Shown: positions 22,901 to 32,729 of the stretch, in pieces
Layout: each line of letters begins with the position of its first letter
How positions within the stretch are numbered: the first letter of the stretch is position 1
Assembly: GCF_020520425.1 (NCBI RefSeq)
Contig: NC_079487.1
Coordinates: 129,726,385-129,790,384 of the forward strand
From: Spinacia oleracea
Taxonomy: Eukaryota; Streptophyta; Magnoliopsida; Caryophyllales; Amaranthaceae
Direction: 5' to 3'
Length of the DNA: 64,000 bases
Notes under the pieces: generated by a model
What the model was told of the DNA's origin: nothing
What the model saw: only the letters and a program-made list of their open reading frames with translations
Databases searched by the model: none
Translations under genes and position numbers: made by a program

Positions 22901-23721
22901 ATAGCCAAATTCCCATACGACGAAAGGTCACCTCAGCCGTAGAAAAGACCTGCAAATTGGTAGTAAGGGAATGACGGGTTACATCCCGCACACCATTGCA
23001 ACAATGACGATCCCGTAAGTGAGTGATCAGAGAACTCCTGACCAGACCACGCCCACCTCCATCCTGGCACCCGCTAAGACCCACAAAAGGGCAATGAAAC
23101 CTCTCAACGGAACTAGCCATAGCAAAGCACTTCAACCAAAAAGTAACCACACCAAGTAACCACACCAAAACACCACTGAAACAACCAAGATCACCAGACA
23201 AACAAACTGCCAAATATCGTACACCAACCACGAAGCCTGCCACCGACAACCACACAAACAGCAACACAAACAACCGCACAAGACAACCACGTAGCCAGCC
23301 ACCGACAACCACACAAATGCCACACAAATGCCACACAAACTGCCACACAAAACTGCCGGCCAAAGCAGACCACCAAACTACCTACCGGCGTCAAACAAGC
23401 CGCCGACGAACCTCCTGCACCCAGCCAACACCCTGCCAAACAACGCACACCAGCCACGTAACAGAACCTCCTTCGAAACTCCACCAAACCAGATCGTCGC
23501 CCGCGAATTCACGTAAACCAGATCACCAAACACCGGTTGAAAAACCCTGCAAAACACCCTGGAAAACACCCTGAAATACCCTGCAAAACAGACCCAAACA
23601 GCACCTGAAAACCCCCTGGAAATCGCACCAAAACACCCCGTGAAAACACCTGGAAACCGCCGACGAACTCCTACACCGCCGCCGACGCACCACCTGGGAA
23701 CCTCCTGCACCGCCGTCGACC
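19911..23721 (-). mobile_element. Non-LTR retroelement of RLE type, nearly full length
   Basis: About 3.8 kb on the minus strand: a 5' leader of about 600 bases that is C/A-rich on the plus strand (repeats of AAAACACCCTG and of CCACCGACAACCACACAAA), one large coding region, a short 3' untranslated region (about 50 bases) and an (AAT)n tail. There are no LTRs. It lies in the long intron of the Patellin-like gene in the same orientation. The 5' border is placed where GTCGACC meets TATTATTATT. Confidence 0.75.
19960..23120 (-). CDS. RLE-type retrotransposon polyprotein (one frameshift)
   Basis: The natural start is probably the ATG at 23120: a C2H2-like finger (CPFVGLSGC ... HLRDRH) follows. 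A frame change near 22900 leads into a 982-codon open frame starting at 22908. In that frame: reverse transcriptase with FPRGTSCGRDGLRAQHLL (252-269), a first catalytic Asp in LLVDFQNAFN (D390), GVQQGDPLGP (440-449) and YLDDG (475-479, D477/D478); a CCHC knuckle C793-C796-H808-C812; then RPADILL (857-863), DVCVDLT (871-877) and K..KY (903-907), the order of a PD-(D/E)XK restriction-like endonuclease as in R2-type elements. No APE-type endonuclease is seen. The frame loss looks like a small deletion between repeated TGTGCA bases. Product: target-primed reverse transcription enzyme. Confidence 0.8.
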
Positions 23722-23947
23722 TATTATTATTATTATTTATATTTATTAATTACGGAGTATTAAATTGGAGTATTAATTATTATTATTATTTATTAATTAA
23801 CGCAAGGAGTATTATTTATTATCTACTATGTAGTATCTACTATCGGAATATTATCTATGATCTATTATCTACTCCCTCCGTATTTATTTAAGAGATACAC
23901 TTTAAATAAATACGGCCGGAAAAGACAAGTGTATTACAAAGGAAGTA
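23722..23947. other. ATT-rich DNA and Stowaway remnant between two retroelements
   Basis: ATT/TATT repeats at 23722-23750 and 23775-23800 are followed by CTACTATGTAGTATCTACTAT repeats. A Stowaway-like left end (CTCCCTCCGTATTTATTTAAG) starts at 23872. The LINE at 23948 is inserted inside it; a possible right end GGAAG plus TA lies at 25664-25670. Confidence 0.45.
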
Positions 23948-25655
23948 AGTGTATTCGGCACATAGAAATTTCTTTTGGAAACAAACTTTCAAGTCGAACT
24001 CCACCCCGCTCATTTCTTGGGATACTATATGTAAACCTAAATCCCTAGGTGGATTAGGACTTCGTAGAACAAGGCCTCTAAATAAAGCTTTCCTAGCAAA
24101 ACTTGGTTGGAAAATTCTTCAAGACAACAATAATCTGTGGACCTCTATTGTTAGGAAAAAATACCTATCAAACACGTCTTTTTTCAATTGCAAACCAAAC
24201 CCGCAACAATCGCAGATTTGGCGAGATATTTTGAAACAACGGGATATCCTAAGGAAGGGAATTAGATGGAAAATAGGAAATGGGAAGGATATTAACTTCT
24301 GGTTGGACAACTGGGCGATAAAAAAAAGCCTACTGACTGCTCTCAACAAAAGTGTAGACATTGTTGATACAGAACTGATGGTGGCCGATTTCATTCTTCC
24401 TTCAAAAGAATGGGACCTACCCAAACTTCTTACGTTTCTACCTCTCTCGTTGGTTCAAAAAATTAAGGGAATCCCAATCCCTTCCCTTGACATAATTGAC
24501 ACCCCAATCTGGGGACCCACGACCTCAGGTGAATTTTTAGTCAAGTCAGCAACATGGATAGCTCATGATATACCCGATGGCCTTGCTCGCTGGGAATATC
24601 GATGGATCTGGAGTCTTGACATCCCTCCTAAAATACAGATTTTCCTATGGCAAATCTGCCATAATAGTATTCCCACTAGAGATATCCTTTTCCAACGAAA
24701 AATCCTACCTTTTAATGTTTGTCCGCTTTGCGACACCTATATCGAAAGCATAAACCACCTCTTCATCCAATGTCCTACCGCAAAACAAATATGGAATCTC
24801 GATCATACCAAAAAATGGCTAGATTTTTCTATTCCGTTTTGTGACTTTTTTGAAACTATTGATTACTTGAGAAAGTATCAACAAACTCTTTGCAAATTTC
24901 TATTCATCATTTGGACGCTGTGGAAAGAGAGGAATGACTGCATTTTTAATAATTGCAATTTTAACACTCTTCGAGTATTCTGTAAAGCTAATTTTTATTT
25001 TAAAGAGTGGCAGGTAAGAACAAATATTGACCAGCATCAACTTAAGGGTACCCCACTCACTTCACACACCCACACAAATATCACTCACAACCCTCCGGTA
25101 CTAGTTCGTTGGTACCCTCCCCCTCAAGGTACCTTCAAACTCAACTTCGACGGCTCTTGTAATTCTTCATCAGCAGCGGCTGGGTTTATCATTCGCGACA
25201 ATAACGGCACCGCTATCAGCATTCGTACTTACAACCTAGGAATTACACAAGCTTTTATGGCAGAAGCTTGTGCCCTTCACAAAGGCCTCAAAGAAGCAAA
25301 GAACCTCAACATCAAAAACATCTATATTGAAGGTGATAACCTATTGGTCATCAACGCAGTCAAAGGAACTTGGAACATCCCTTGGAAACTCCATTATATT
25401 ATTCAAGACATCCAGGATATTCTCAAATTTTTCGACACTTGGAATATCAAGCACGTTTTCAGAGAAGCAAATCGAGCAGCAGACTGGGTAGCAAATGTAG
25501 GGCATCTAGTTAGTGACACTATGGGTATTGAACCTTGTAATAGCTCCCATTTACTGTCCATTTTAGATAGTGATTATTTAGGAGAACTCATCGTGCGGAG
25601 GGGCTCCTAAGATACTTTTCTCCTTACTTTTAAAAATAAAAAAATAAAATAAAAA
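23948..25655 (+). mobile_element. 5'-truncated L1-type LINE
   Basis: Bounded by the perfect 15-bp direct repeat ATTACAAAGGAAGTA (23933-23947 and 25656-25670) with an A-rich 3' end (AAAAATAAAAAAATAAAAT...). Truncation at the 5' side plus an A-rich tail plus a target duplication of this length is the pattern of L1-type target-primed insertion. Only the C-terminal part of ORF2 is kept. Confidence 0.88.
23949..25610 (+). pseudogene. LINE ORF2 C-terminal fragment (RT end, zf-RVT, RNase H)
   Basis: A 553-codon open frame without a genuine ATG start. Residues 1-75 hold the end of the reverse transcriptase region (WDTICKPKSLGGLGLRR, 24-40). Residues about 198-282 form the zf-RVT zinc-binding domain (IPPKIQIFLWQICHNSIPTR; C258, C261, H270, C275). 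Residues about 397-525 form an RNase H domain of plant type with D401 (NFDGSC), E439 (AEACAL) and D463 (EGDNLLV). The endonuclease and the catalytic palm of the RT are absent because of 5' truncation. It is still open throughout, so the insertion is recent or lucky. It cannot move on its own. Confidence 0.88.
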
Positions 25656-26141
25656 ATTACAAAGGAAGTATGATCTATTATACTTCGTATATTATTTATT
25701 ATTTATTCAGTTCCGTTCCATTCAGTTCATGCAGATAAAACTAAAACTTTCAGAAGAACAAGCCTAAAATTTGCAAAAGTTATAACTAAAAAAGCAGGAA
25801 TATACTCACTTAAAAAGATGCGAGGCAGCAAGGTCCAAAGATACACGTTGTTTCTTCTGGGTTCTAGCTCCAATGATGATAGGGACGTCAAAAATTCCAC
25901 CAATATAAAGCTTGACAAGAAGATAATGGAATGTTAAATTAGAAAACACAATGAATTACAATCTAAACTACAACAATTAGGAATTCTTAATCAAGTTTCA
26001 TACCTCGTTTTCAAAGAAGACCGGGTAATGAGAGTTGATCCACTGAAAATATTTCCGAAACTGTTTCCTTTGAGCGAAAGAAGAACCCGTCCAATCAACC
26101 ACAATAAAGAAACTGAAACATGTTTGGATTGCAATCTCTAA

Positions 26142-26482
26142 GGCCCTATTTGGTTCATTATTAGTAAAGGAAAGGAAGAGAAAAGAAAGGAAGGGAAAAG
26201 AAAGGAAAAGAAATAGGTTTTATTTTCCTGTGTTTGGTTTAGGGGAAAGAAATGAAGGGAAGAGAAGGAAAAGCTAAATGACAGCTTTTAATTTTCTCTT
26301 TCCTTCCGAATTCCTCCAGTTTTGAAGGAAAGAAAAGTGAAAATTTTGTAAAGGAGTTTTCCTTCCAATTCCTTTCATTTCCTCTCACTTCCCATATAAT
26401 TATTTGTACCAAATACAAGAAACCTTATTTTACCTTTCCTTTCTTTTCTTTTCCTTCCAATTCCTCCCAACCAAATAAAGCC
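26142..26482. mobile_element. Tourist/PIF-Harbinger-like MITE in a Patellin-like exon
   Basis: Ends GGCCCTATTTGGTTC and AACCAAATAAAGCC form an inverted repeat. TAA lies on both sides (26139-26141 and 26483-26485), the 3-bp duplication of PIF/Harbinger elements. The interior is a purine tract on one side (AAAGGAAAGGAAGAGAAAAG) and its pyrimidine inverse on the other. It interrupts the Sec14-domain coding sequence. Confidence 0.8.
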
Positions 26483-27275
26483 TAATAGTTGGCTTCGGCT
26501 TCGGCCGATGATAGATCTTGGTGGTTAATCAGCTCCGCAACCGTCAAATACCATACGGGCCTAGCCTACTGTAGCAATCAACCCCTCTTATCTCAATCCC
26601 TTTTCGTTTCAATTTATGCACACTCACAAGAGCTTCAAGTTGAGTTGCTCTCCAATCAAATACTTTTTTGAACCGTTTAAGTGAAGAGTCTATGTTGTAA
26701 TTTTCCAACACCAAAAATTTTCGCAAAATCAATTTTGACTTATAATTTTCTTGTAATATATCAACCCCAAATATTTCAACACTTGGTGAATTCGCAAATG
26801 CAGTATGATGTTTAATCTCTTCTCTGAAAGTACTAATCTTTTGAAACAACCGTTGTTCGTCCATCTGATCTATAATCAAAACATCATCAAACAAAAGCAA
26901 AAACTTGCCAGTGTACTTATGTAAATTGTAAAACTATACTCCAATAATTAATATCAGATGTTTATTCTAACACATTAATTAGTATTCGATCCAAAAGCTT
27001 TTGTGAAGAATGAAGATGAATCACAGTGATTAGTTAAAAGAGCTTTTTGATCGAATCCTTTCCAACCCATTACAAGAAAAACAAGAAATTACCTGCCGTA
27101 AGTTTTGAAGCTTCACTTTGTGGATGTGCTCGTTGTATTGATGAAATATTCTTTAAATAGGGTGGAAATTCTAGGGGTTCGAAACCGTAAAGAAAAGGAG
27201 TTGGAGGGAGAGAGCAATTCCTGAGGAGTTTAGGGAACTGTTGGATGAAATCTATGTAAACTGAACTGTTGGATG

Positions 27276-27511
27276 AATAATCCCAACTTTCACCCATCTT
27301 CTCAAAATAATCTCAACTGTGTATTATTCCAAAATAATCCCAACTTTTGAGGGGACTTTCTCAAAATAATCAAAACTTTCTTTTTCTTGCCTACAATAAT
27401 CCGTTTTAGGTCTGTAATATGTTGAAAAATGATATTTCGGAAATAAGGATTATTCTAAAATAATTTTAAGTTAGGATTATTTTGAGAAAATGGGTGAAAG
27501 TTGAGATTATT
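27276..27511. mobile_element. Small MITE upstream of the Patellin-like promoter
   Basis: The left end AATAATCCCAACTTTCACCC is matched by the inverted right end GGGTGAAAGTTGAGATTATT, about 45 bp of inverted repeat including TCTCAAAATAATCTCAAC. The target duplication is unclear. The first ATG of a 75-codon minus frame (27297) lies in this repeat, so that frame is not the gene's N-terminus. Confidence 0.65.
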
Positions 27512-27984
27512 AATGTCAAATTTTTCTAAAAACAAAAACAAACATAAATACATGCAACTAACACTTTTTTGAATGGATTGCAAGCAAATCATCCCTCTAA
27601 GTATGTTGCGTGGTAGAGAATTTCCTTACGACTATTCTTGTTACTCTTGTACCTGCAAATCGATTTATTAAAACATTGATAATATCTTCTTGATTAGCAT
27701 ATCAGAAGATATTATCAAGATAAATAAAGATTTGGTCCTTCACTTATCACTTTAGCCGTGCGATATTATCAAGATAAGTAAAGACTGGGCCCTTATCGTT
27801 TTTAAAATGAGCAAAATCCATTTGTTATAATAAATTCCAATATATACGAACACTCTATTACGGAGTGGAGTATTAGCCAAAGAATATGACCAATTAAACC
27901 CTTTGTTTCGTTCTCTTTTAGTACTGTGCTTTCAACTCTTCGGCCATAATTTATTTCTGATTATGCACATTGCGATGAATGATA
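27512..27984. other. Intergenic DNA, no gene seen
   Basis: A segment near 27680-27730 and again near 27765-27785 repeats GATATTATCAAGATAA(A/G)TAAAG, a short direct repeat. Nothing else is recognised. Confidence 0.45.
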
Positions 27985-28311
27985 CTCCCTCCGTCCCGGA
28001 ATACTCGAACCGGTTTGACCGGCACAGAGTTTAAGGAATTTGAATTGACTTATTTAATTTAACATGTAATAGTTGATAGTGGGGTATTATTTTAATGTAG
28101 TTAGTGGGAGGTGGGTTAAGAGGTGGGGTTGGGGGAGAGTAGGGGTTGAATTTTTAATTATTTTTTGTATGGAGTAGGGGTAGGTGGATTAATAGGGGTG
28201 GAGTGAGAAATAATATAATATTGTTAGAATATTTTCATTTTTAGAAACAGGTCAAGTATTAAGGGACGGCCCGATAAGGAAAACAGGTCAAGTATTCCGG
28301 GACGGAGGGAG
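27985..28311. mobile_element. Stowaway-like MITE (CCCGGAATAC family, copy 2)
   Basis: Ends CTCCCTCCGTCCCGGAATACTCG and AAGTATTCCGGGACGGAGGGAG with TA flanks. The body is near-identical to the copy at 6100-6419. Confidence 0.88.
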
Positions 28312-28867
28312 TAATATTCTTTTTATTTCAAAACACGTTCACATTTTTCATTTACCAAATTTGATTATTATTAATAAATTATACAAGTATTACTCATTAT
28401 ATTAACATTTCCTTTGACGTGAATGGCATCCAAACACAATGAACTTTACGATTACGGAGTATACTACAAAAACAATGCAGCAGGGGAAGAAAATATTGAT
28501 TGTTTGGCTGTCAAAAAAAAAAAGAAGAAAATAATGAAAGATGATCATTTGCGAAAACATATCAAAGTTGAATAGTTCATTTGTTCAAGGAAGTCACACA
28601 CACAAGATGAAAGCGAAGCAAAATTGTATTACTTGGTACATAATTAACGGGGTGTTGAGCAAACGTCATCTGATCAGTAACCAAAACTTCCAACTGTAGG
28701 AGAATGTGTACCCCAAACAACTTAAACAAGAGTATCAGCACACAAATTGTTACCAATCCTAAGAGATTTTAGATTTCCAGCTACACAAGACTAATTGTTT
28801 CTATCTTAATAGGTAGTACTAGTAGTACTAGTAGCAGCTAGTAAAGCAAAAACTATGTCTGAGTGTT

Positions 28868-31800
28868 CTACAGGGCTATAACAGAAGCAGGAGGATTAGC
28901 AGCTAGGACAGGAAAATCTTTGTCAGTTGGAATGCGCAGTCGCCTTTGTGGAGGTGCACGAACAGGAGCACTTGTCCGACCAGGAGCATCACCATTTTTG
29001 GTCTGGTCACTGAACCCACCTTGGTCACCACGACCTCGCCCCCCTCCACCAACATTCCGTCGAAGGGAAACTGGTTTGAAGATTTCATCTACCTTGACAG
29101 CCTGCGCAAGAATAGATTCACACCATTTCAGTACAATCAACCTAACTAAGAACCTTGACTGAATAACTTATAAGAGTACATACCACTACTTTACGGCCTT
29201 TTTCCTTCTTCTCAAGGCTTCCATCCTTCTTCAGCTTTTCCTCCTCAGATTCCTGGAATACAATTTCAATAAACAAACTTTTAAAGATCTTATTCAATCC
29301 ATTCTAGTACAAGTTTTGCATGAAAACTAACACAGTCCACTTCAGACTCACCAGCTTGGTATCACTATTATCGACTTCACTCTTGACACCATCTTTCATC
29401 TTCCGCTTGTCCTTAGCAGATACCTGGCAAAGCATATAAAAATTATGAAAAGACTGAATTTTACACGTTGATACCAAAGCTTAGAAATATTAATTGAACT
29501 AACCCATAGTTCCTCAGTGTCAACTGGCTTTTTCTCAATCAGTTGCATTCCTTCAAATTCCTTGTCAACAGACACTGTCCTCACTTCCGTCTTCTGGGAA
29601 TTCAGTGCCTGCTTCTTCTCTGAGAGCAGTTTTTCATATTCATCTAGAGTCATGAGTGCAGCTTCCTAAATAACAGCAAGTGTGACGGGAAAAAGTTGAT
29701 TAGTCTTTAAACCAAAGAAAAATGGCATATTATCTTACTGAGGAGGTAACAGATGAAGTACCTTCTTTGCTTCCTCTTTCTTTTTCTGTTCCAATTCGTT
29801 CTTTACTTTCTGCTCTTCTGTCTCCACCTTTAGGTCTCTAATATCTTCAGTGACCTCATCAGAAGTGTTGTGAACTTCAGTTTCAGCAGATTTTGAAACT
29901 TCTAAGACTATTTCAGTATCCCTGCTTAATCATTAAAACAGTAAAAAACCAAAAGATGTCAATTCAGAGCAGAGCATAACTCCTCTTTACAAAGAAAACA
30001 AGCACTGAAGAATAAGGAAATAAAAAATCCCACTTTCATAGGAGCACGAGATACAACACTACTTGCATACACTGGAGTCAAATATATGCACTAACGTTTT
30101 GGTTTTTCACCAAAGTTTTTTCCTACCTTTAAGGACCTCAATCAATCTTTTAGGTGAGTTAACCACACATTTAAGATGTATGACTTTTGCACTCTCTCTC
30201 AACAAAACATAACAGGAATGAAAACCAGCATGTCCATCAGCACAAATGATGTGCTTCCTGCTAAATCTTTCAGTCGTCACGACCAGCCCTTGCTTTATTT
30301 AAGTTAAAGTAGATATTTATTCTCGATTATTAAATCTACCTCCCTCAAACAATCAGGTATTGAAGATACATCATTTGTTGTCTTGAGCATTGTGGCATAC
30401 ACACAGACCACATAGACTCCAATAGAACACCAAACCATAATCCAACTAATTCATAGAATAAAATTGTATACTTGGTGCAAACATATGTAAAGCTACCATG
30501 ACTCACGGCCATTGTGGAAATTATGACCTTATTATTCAAAACCTATGGCCTATGAGTTGAGGCAAATAACAAACAGAACACTGAAAAACCAATAAACAAA
30601 TTTCTGCAATAGCAACAGAAATATGTTCACAACAGAAACAGATGAAAAATACTCCATAACTCTGAACACATTAACAGATAAACCTTCAAAGCCAAGCAAC
30701 ATGATAAAATACATAATGAGAAAGGACTGCATAGAACTTTGCAACTTACCATCCAGAACCATTGACAAGGTCAGCTTTGACATCTTGCCCATCACCAGCA
30801 TTGTCATTCTCATTCAATTCACCACTACCAGTCCTTCTGTACTCAAGGCTACCTTTTTTTCCCCTGCTTCCACCATAATCTCTCTTCTCACCACCATCAT
30901 TCCGATTTCTATTTCTGTAGTTCCTCACTTCACCTCTGAATTGATTTCCTTCATTTACCTCCACTTTCCTGCTTTTCTGTTCAGAATTGGCATTACTATC
31001 TTTAACCTGATCCTCGTAACCTCTCCTCTCACCCTCAAAGCTCTGCCTTCCATTCCTGTATCTCCTCCTCCCATCAGTAGCATCATTATCTTGACCTTGA
31101 TTCTCATTACCTCTCCTCTCACCACCAAGACCCTGGTTTCCATTTCTGTATCGCATCCGCCCATCAGAAGCACTATTATCTTGATTTTGATTCTCATAAC
31201 CTCTTCTCTCACCACCAAAACCCTGGTTTCCATTTCTGAATCTCTTCTGTCCATTACCTTGAACTTGATCCCCATAACCCTTCCTCTCACCATCAAAGCT
31301 CCGGTTCCCATTGCTGTTATGATTATCATATCCCTTCCCATGACTCTTTGATACATCCTGCCAACCAGCATCATCATCTAGAGTTTGAGTTTTACCATCT
31401 CCAGCAGCCTCATTGACATTACACTCCCCATTCTCACCGCCAAAGCTCTTCCCATGGCCTTGGCCCCGACCATGACTTTTGCCATCTCCAATTCCATACC
31501 CACTTACATAAGAATCTCCACTATAGTTCTTTCTATGGTCATCACCACCCTGAAAATCATCCCAACCACTTCCATCTCCATCCCCACGGCTTTCACCCCT
31601 ACCACTCCGGCCTCCTTTTTTACCACCGCTATTATTGCGAACTAATTCAAATCAACAAACAGCAGGGAAAAAATGTATCAGTAATTATCAAATACCTAAC
31701 AAATCTCACAAGTCATAACATTAAACATAAAATCTATAATCATGAAATACAAAATATACACACATGTTAAAAGAACAGTAAACAACGATGAATTCAATGT

Positions 31801-32414
31801 AATGGTACATCCGTAAATGCAACTTGTTATCATGTCAAAGAAAGATTAATTTTAGACAAAGACAAATTATTCGAATTCGAGTACAGTAATTCGAGTCGGG
31901 TCAGTTCTGAAGGTTGACTATATACTCCGCGCAATTCTAAGTCTAAACCCAACAAATAAACTCCAGCAAGAACATCAAATGAAAAGGCTACAAAAAAAAT
32001 ACACAGTATATGAAAAACATCTCATTTAATGCTAAAAGTGCAATTGTACTGCTTAGAATCCAACGCATGATTCATAACAAATATAATAATCTTTTAAACC
32101 ACAAATTTCAACACTAGAATAATCCAACAGAAATAAAATAAGAAAATTGTCAAAACATTAAGAAAAATACATTGAACCGAATAAACTAAACAACAAAAGG
32201 CACAATGCAAACCGAAAATTAAAGCAAAATTTAGCCCTAAATATTTCGCAAACGAAAAATAAACAAGAAAATTACCTAAATCCGAAGATTCAGTCTCATT
32301 TTTCACATGCATCAACGAATCACCGACCTTCTTGACTAGGCGATCGACGAGAATGTCGACGTTGTCGCCTTCTTCGTCGTCGAGTAAAGCGAACGAGTTC
32401 ACAAACTTCGACAT
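28868..32414 (-). CDS. RGG-motif HABP4/SERBP1-like RNA-binding protein
   Basis: Seven exons give 575 codons in one frame: 32414-32276, 31641-30750, 29921-29762, 29665-29504, 29423-29352, 29252-29184, 29101-28868, all with GT-AG borders. The N-terminus NSFALLDDEEGDN is the Stm1/HABP4-type start. Exon 2 codes for an Arg/Gly/Asn-rich region with four degenerate 30-residue repeats (YRNGNQGLGGERRG-type), then YRRTGSGELNEND. Exon 4 holds MTLDEYEKLLSEKKQAL, the conserved HABP4_PAI-RBP1 helix. The C-terminus has GGGGRGRGDQGG and RLRIPTDKDFPVL. The closest named relatives are the Arabidopsis RGGA/RGGC proteins, which bind mRNA and ribosomes and affect stress responses. It is longer than RGGA because of the repeats. 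Telo-box motifs lie upstream. Confidence 0.88.
30990..31330 (-). repeat. 90-bp coding tandem repeat in the RGG gene
   Basis: Four degenerate units with a 90-bp (30-residue) period lie within exon 2; for example TTATCTTGA(C/T) phases at 31086 and 31176 are exactly 90 apart. Each unit codes for an Arg-rich NGNQ..GERRGYE..Q.. pattern. The repeat expands the RNA-binding low-complexity region. Confidence 0.8.
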
Positions 32415-32504
32415 TGATGGAAAGAAAATCTTAAAAAACAGAGGTTTTTATCAACAGTGGAGGATTTTGGGGTGTTTTTACTGAGACATTGAGAACGAAA
32501 ATCA

Positions 32505-32729
32505 AAACCCTAATTTTGATTAGAGTTGAGAGAATTCATAATTGGGGTTTAAGGAGAGAGAAAAACAGGGGAGAGGAGAGAGAAAATGGAGTTGGGAGGT
32601 TTGCTTGGGAAGCAAGAGTGTGAGAAAATGAAAAGGAGGCTGTGGTATTTATTGTGGGGACGATTGATAATGACCTAAGGAGAATTTTGTGCATAAATTA
32701 TTAGTCAGATCTTTGAAATTAAACCCTAA
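32505..32729 (+). promoter_or_regulatory. Two telo-box motifs upstream of the RGG gene
   Basis: AAACCCTAA occurs at 32505-32513 and 32721-32729 in the leader/promoter region of the minus-strand gene. Telo-boxes are common near plant translation-machinery genes, which suits an mRNA/ribosome-binding product. The AATAAATACC on the minus strand near 32645-32655 is a weak TATA candidate. Confidence 0.4.

Larger units (their letters stand above)
18080..25809 (-). other. Very long intron of the Patellin-like gene
   Basis: The donor AA/GTGAGT at 25809 and the acceptor TTTATTAG/G at 18080 join HLF-K-IIDPKH in frame, across a motif (LFKxIxPExVPxxYGG) that is continuous in Patellins. The 7.7 kb between them holds two Stowaway MITEs, an RLE-type retroelement, an L1-type LINE fragment and a palindromic repeat. 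No other gene is seen in it. Confidence 0.65.
17588..27159 (-). pseudogene. Patellin-like Sec14-GOLD gene, split and probably damaged
   Basis: Patellins bind phosphoinositides through a CRAL-TRIO/Sec14 domain and a GOLD domain and act in membrane traffic and cell-plate formation. Pieces in order on the minus strand: a 5' leader exon behind TATTTAAAG (27151-27159) ending at 27093; an exon from 26869 (ATG at 26864) with the CRAL-TRIO-N helix region; a piece 26004-26141 (FIVVDWTG, INSHYPVFFENE); an exon 25810-25910 (LYIGGIFDVPIIIGARTQ); an exon 18079-17944 (IIDPKHVPEKYGGIPP); a last exon 17857-17588 (VTVRFKVIGWDVSYGAKFV, the GOLD strand region). The 25810/18079 and 17944/17857 junctions have GT-AG borders and keep frame. 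Damage: a 2-nt frame shift near 26555-26560, a MITE at 26142-26482, and missing sequence around it. It may be a recent pseudogene or an assembly error. Confidence 0.68.

Noticed and set aside
22722..23487. Extra minus frames of 72-213 codons upstream of the RT
   Set aside because: Only the part from 23120 with the C2H2-like finger looks coding. The Val/Trp/Cys-rich remainder is a translation of the repetitive leader.
27070..27297. 75-codon frame as N-terminus of the Patellin-like protein
   Set aside because: Its start codon lies in a MITE and a TATA-like box lies inside the frame. It is better read as MITE plus promoter plus leader.
30623..31645. Plus-strand frames of 242 and 86 codons
   Set aside because: Antisense shadows of RGG gene exon 2.
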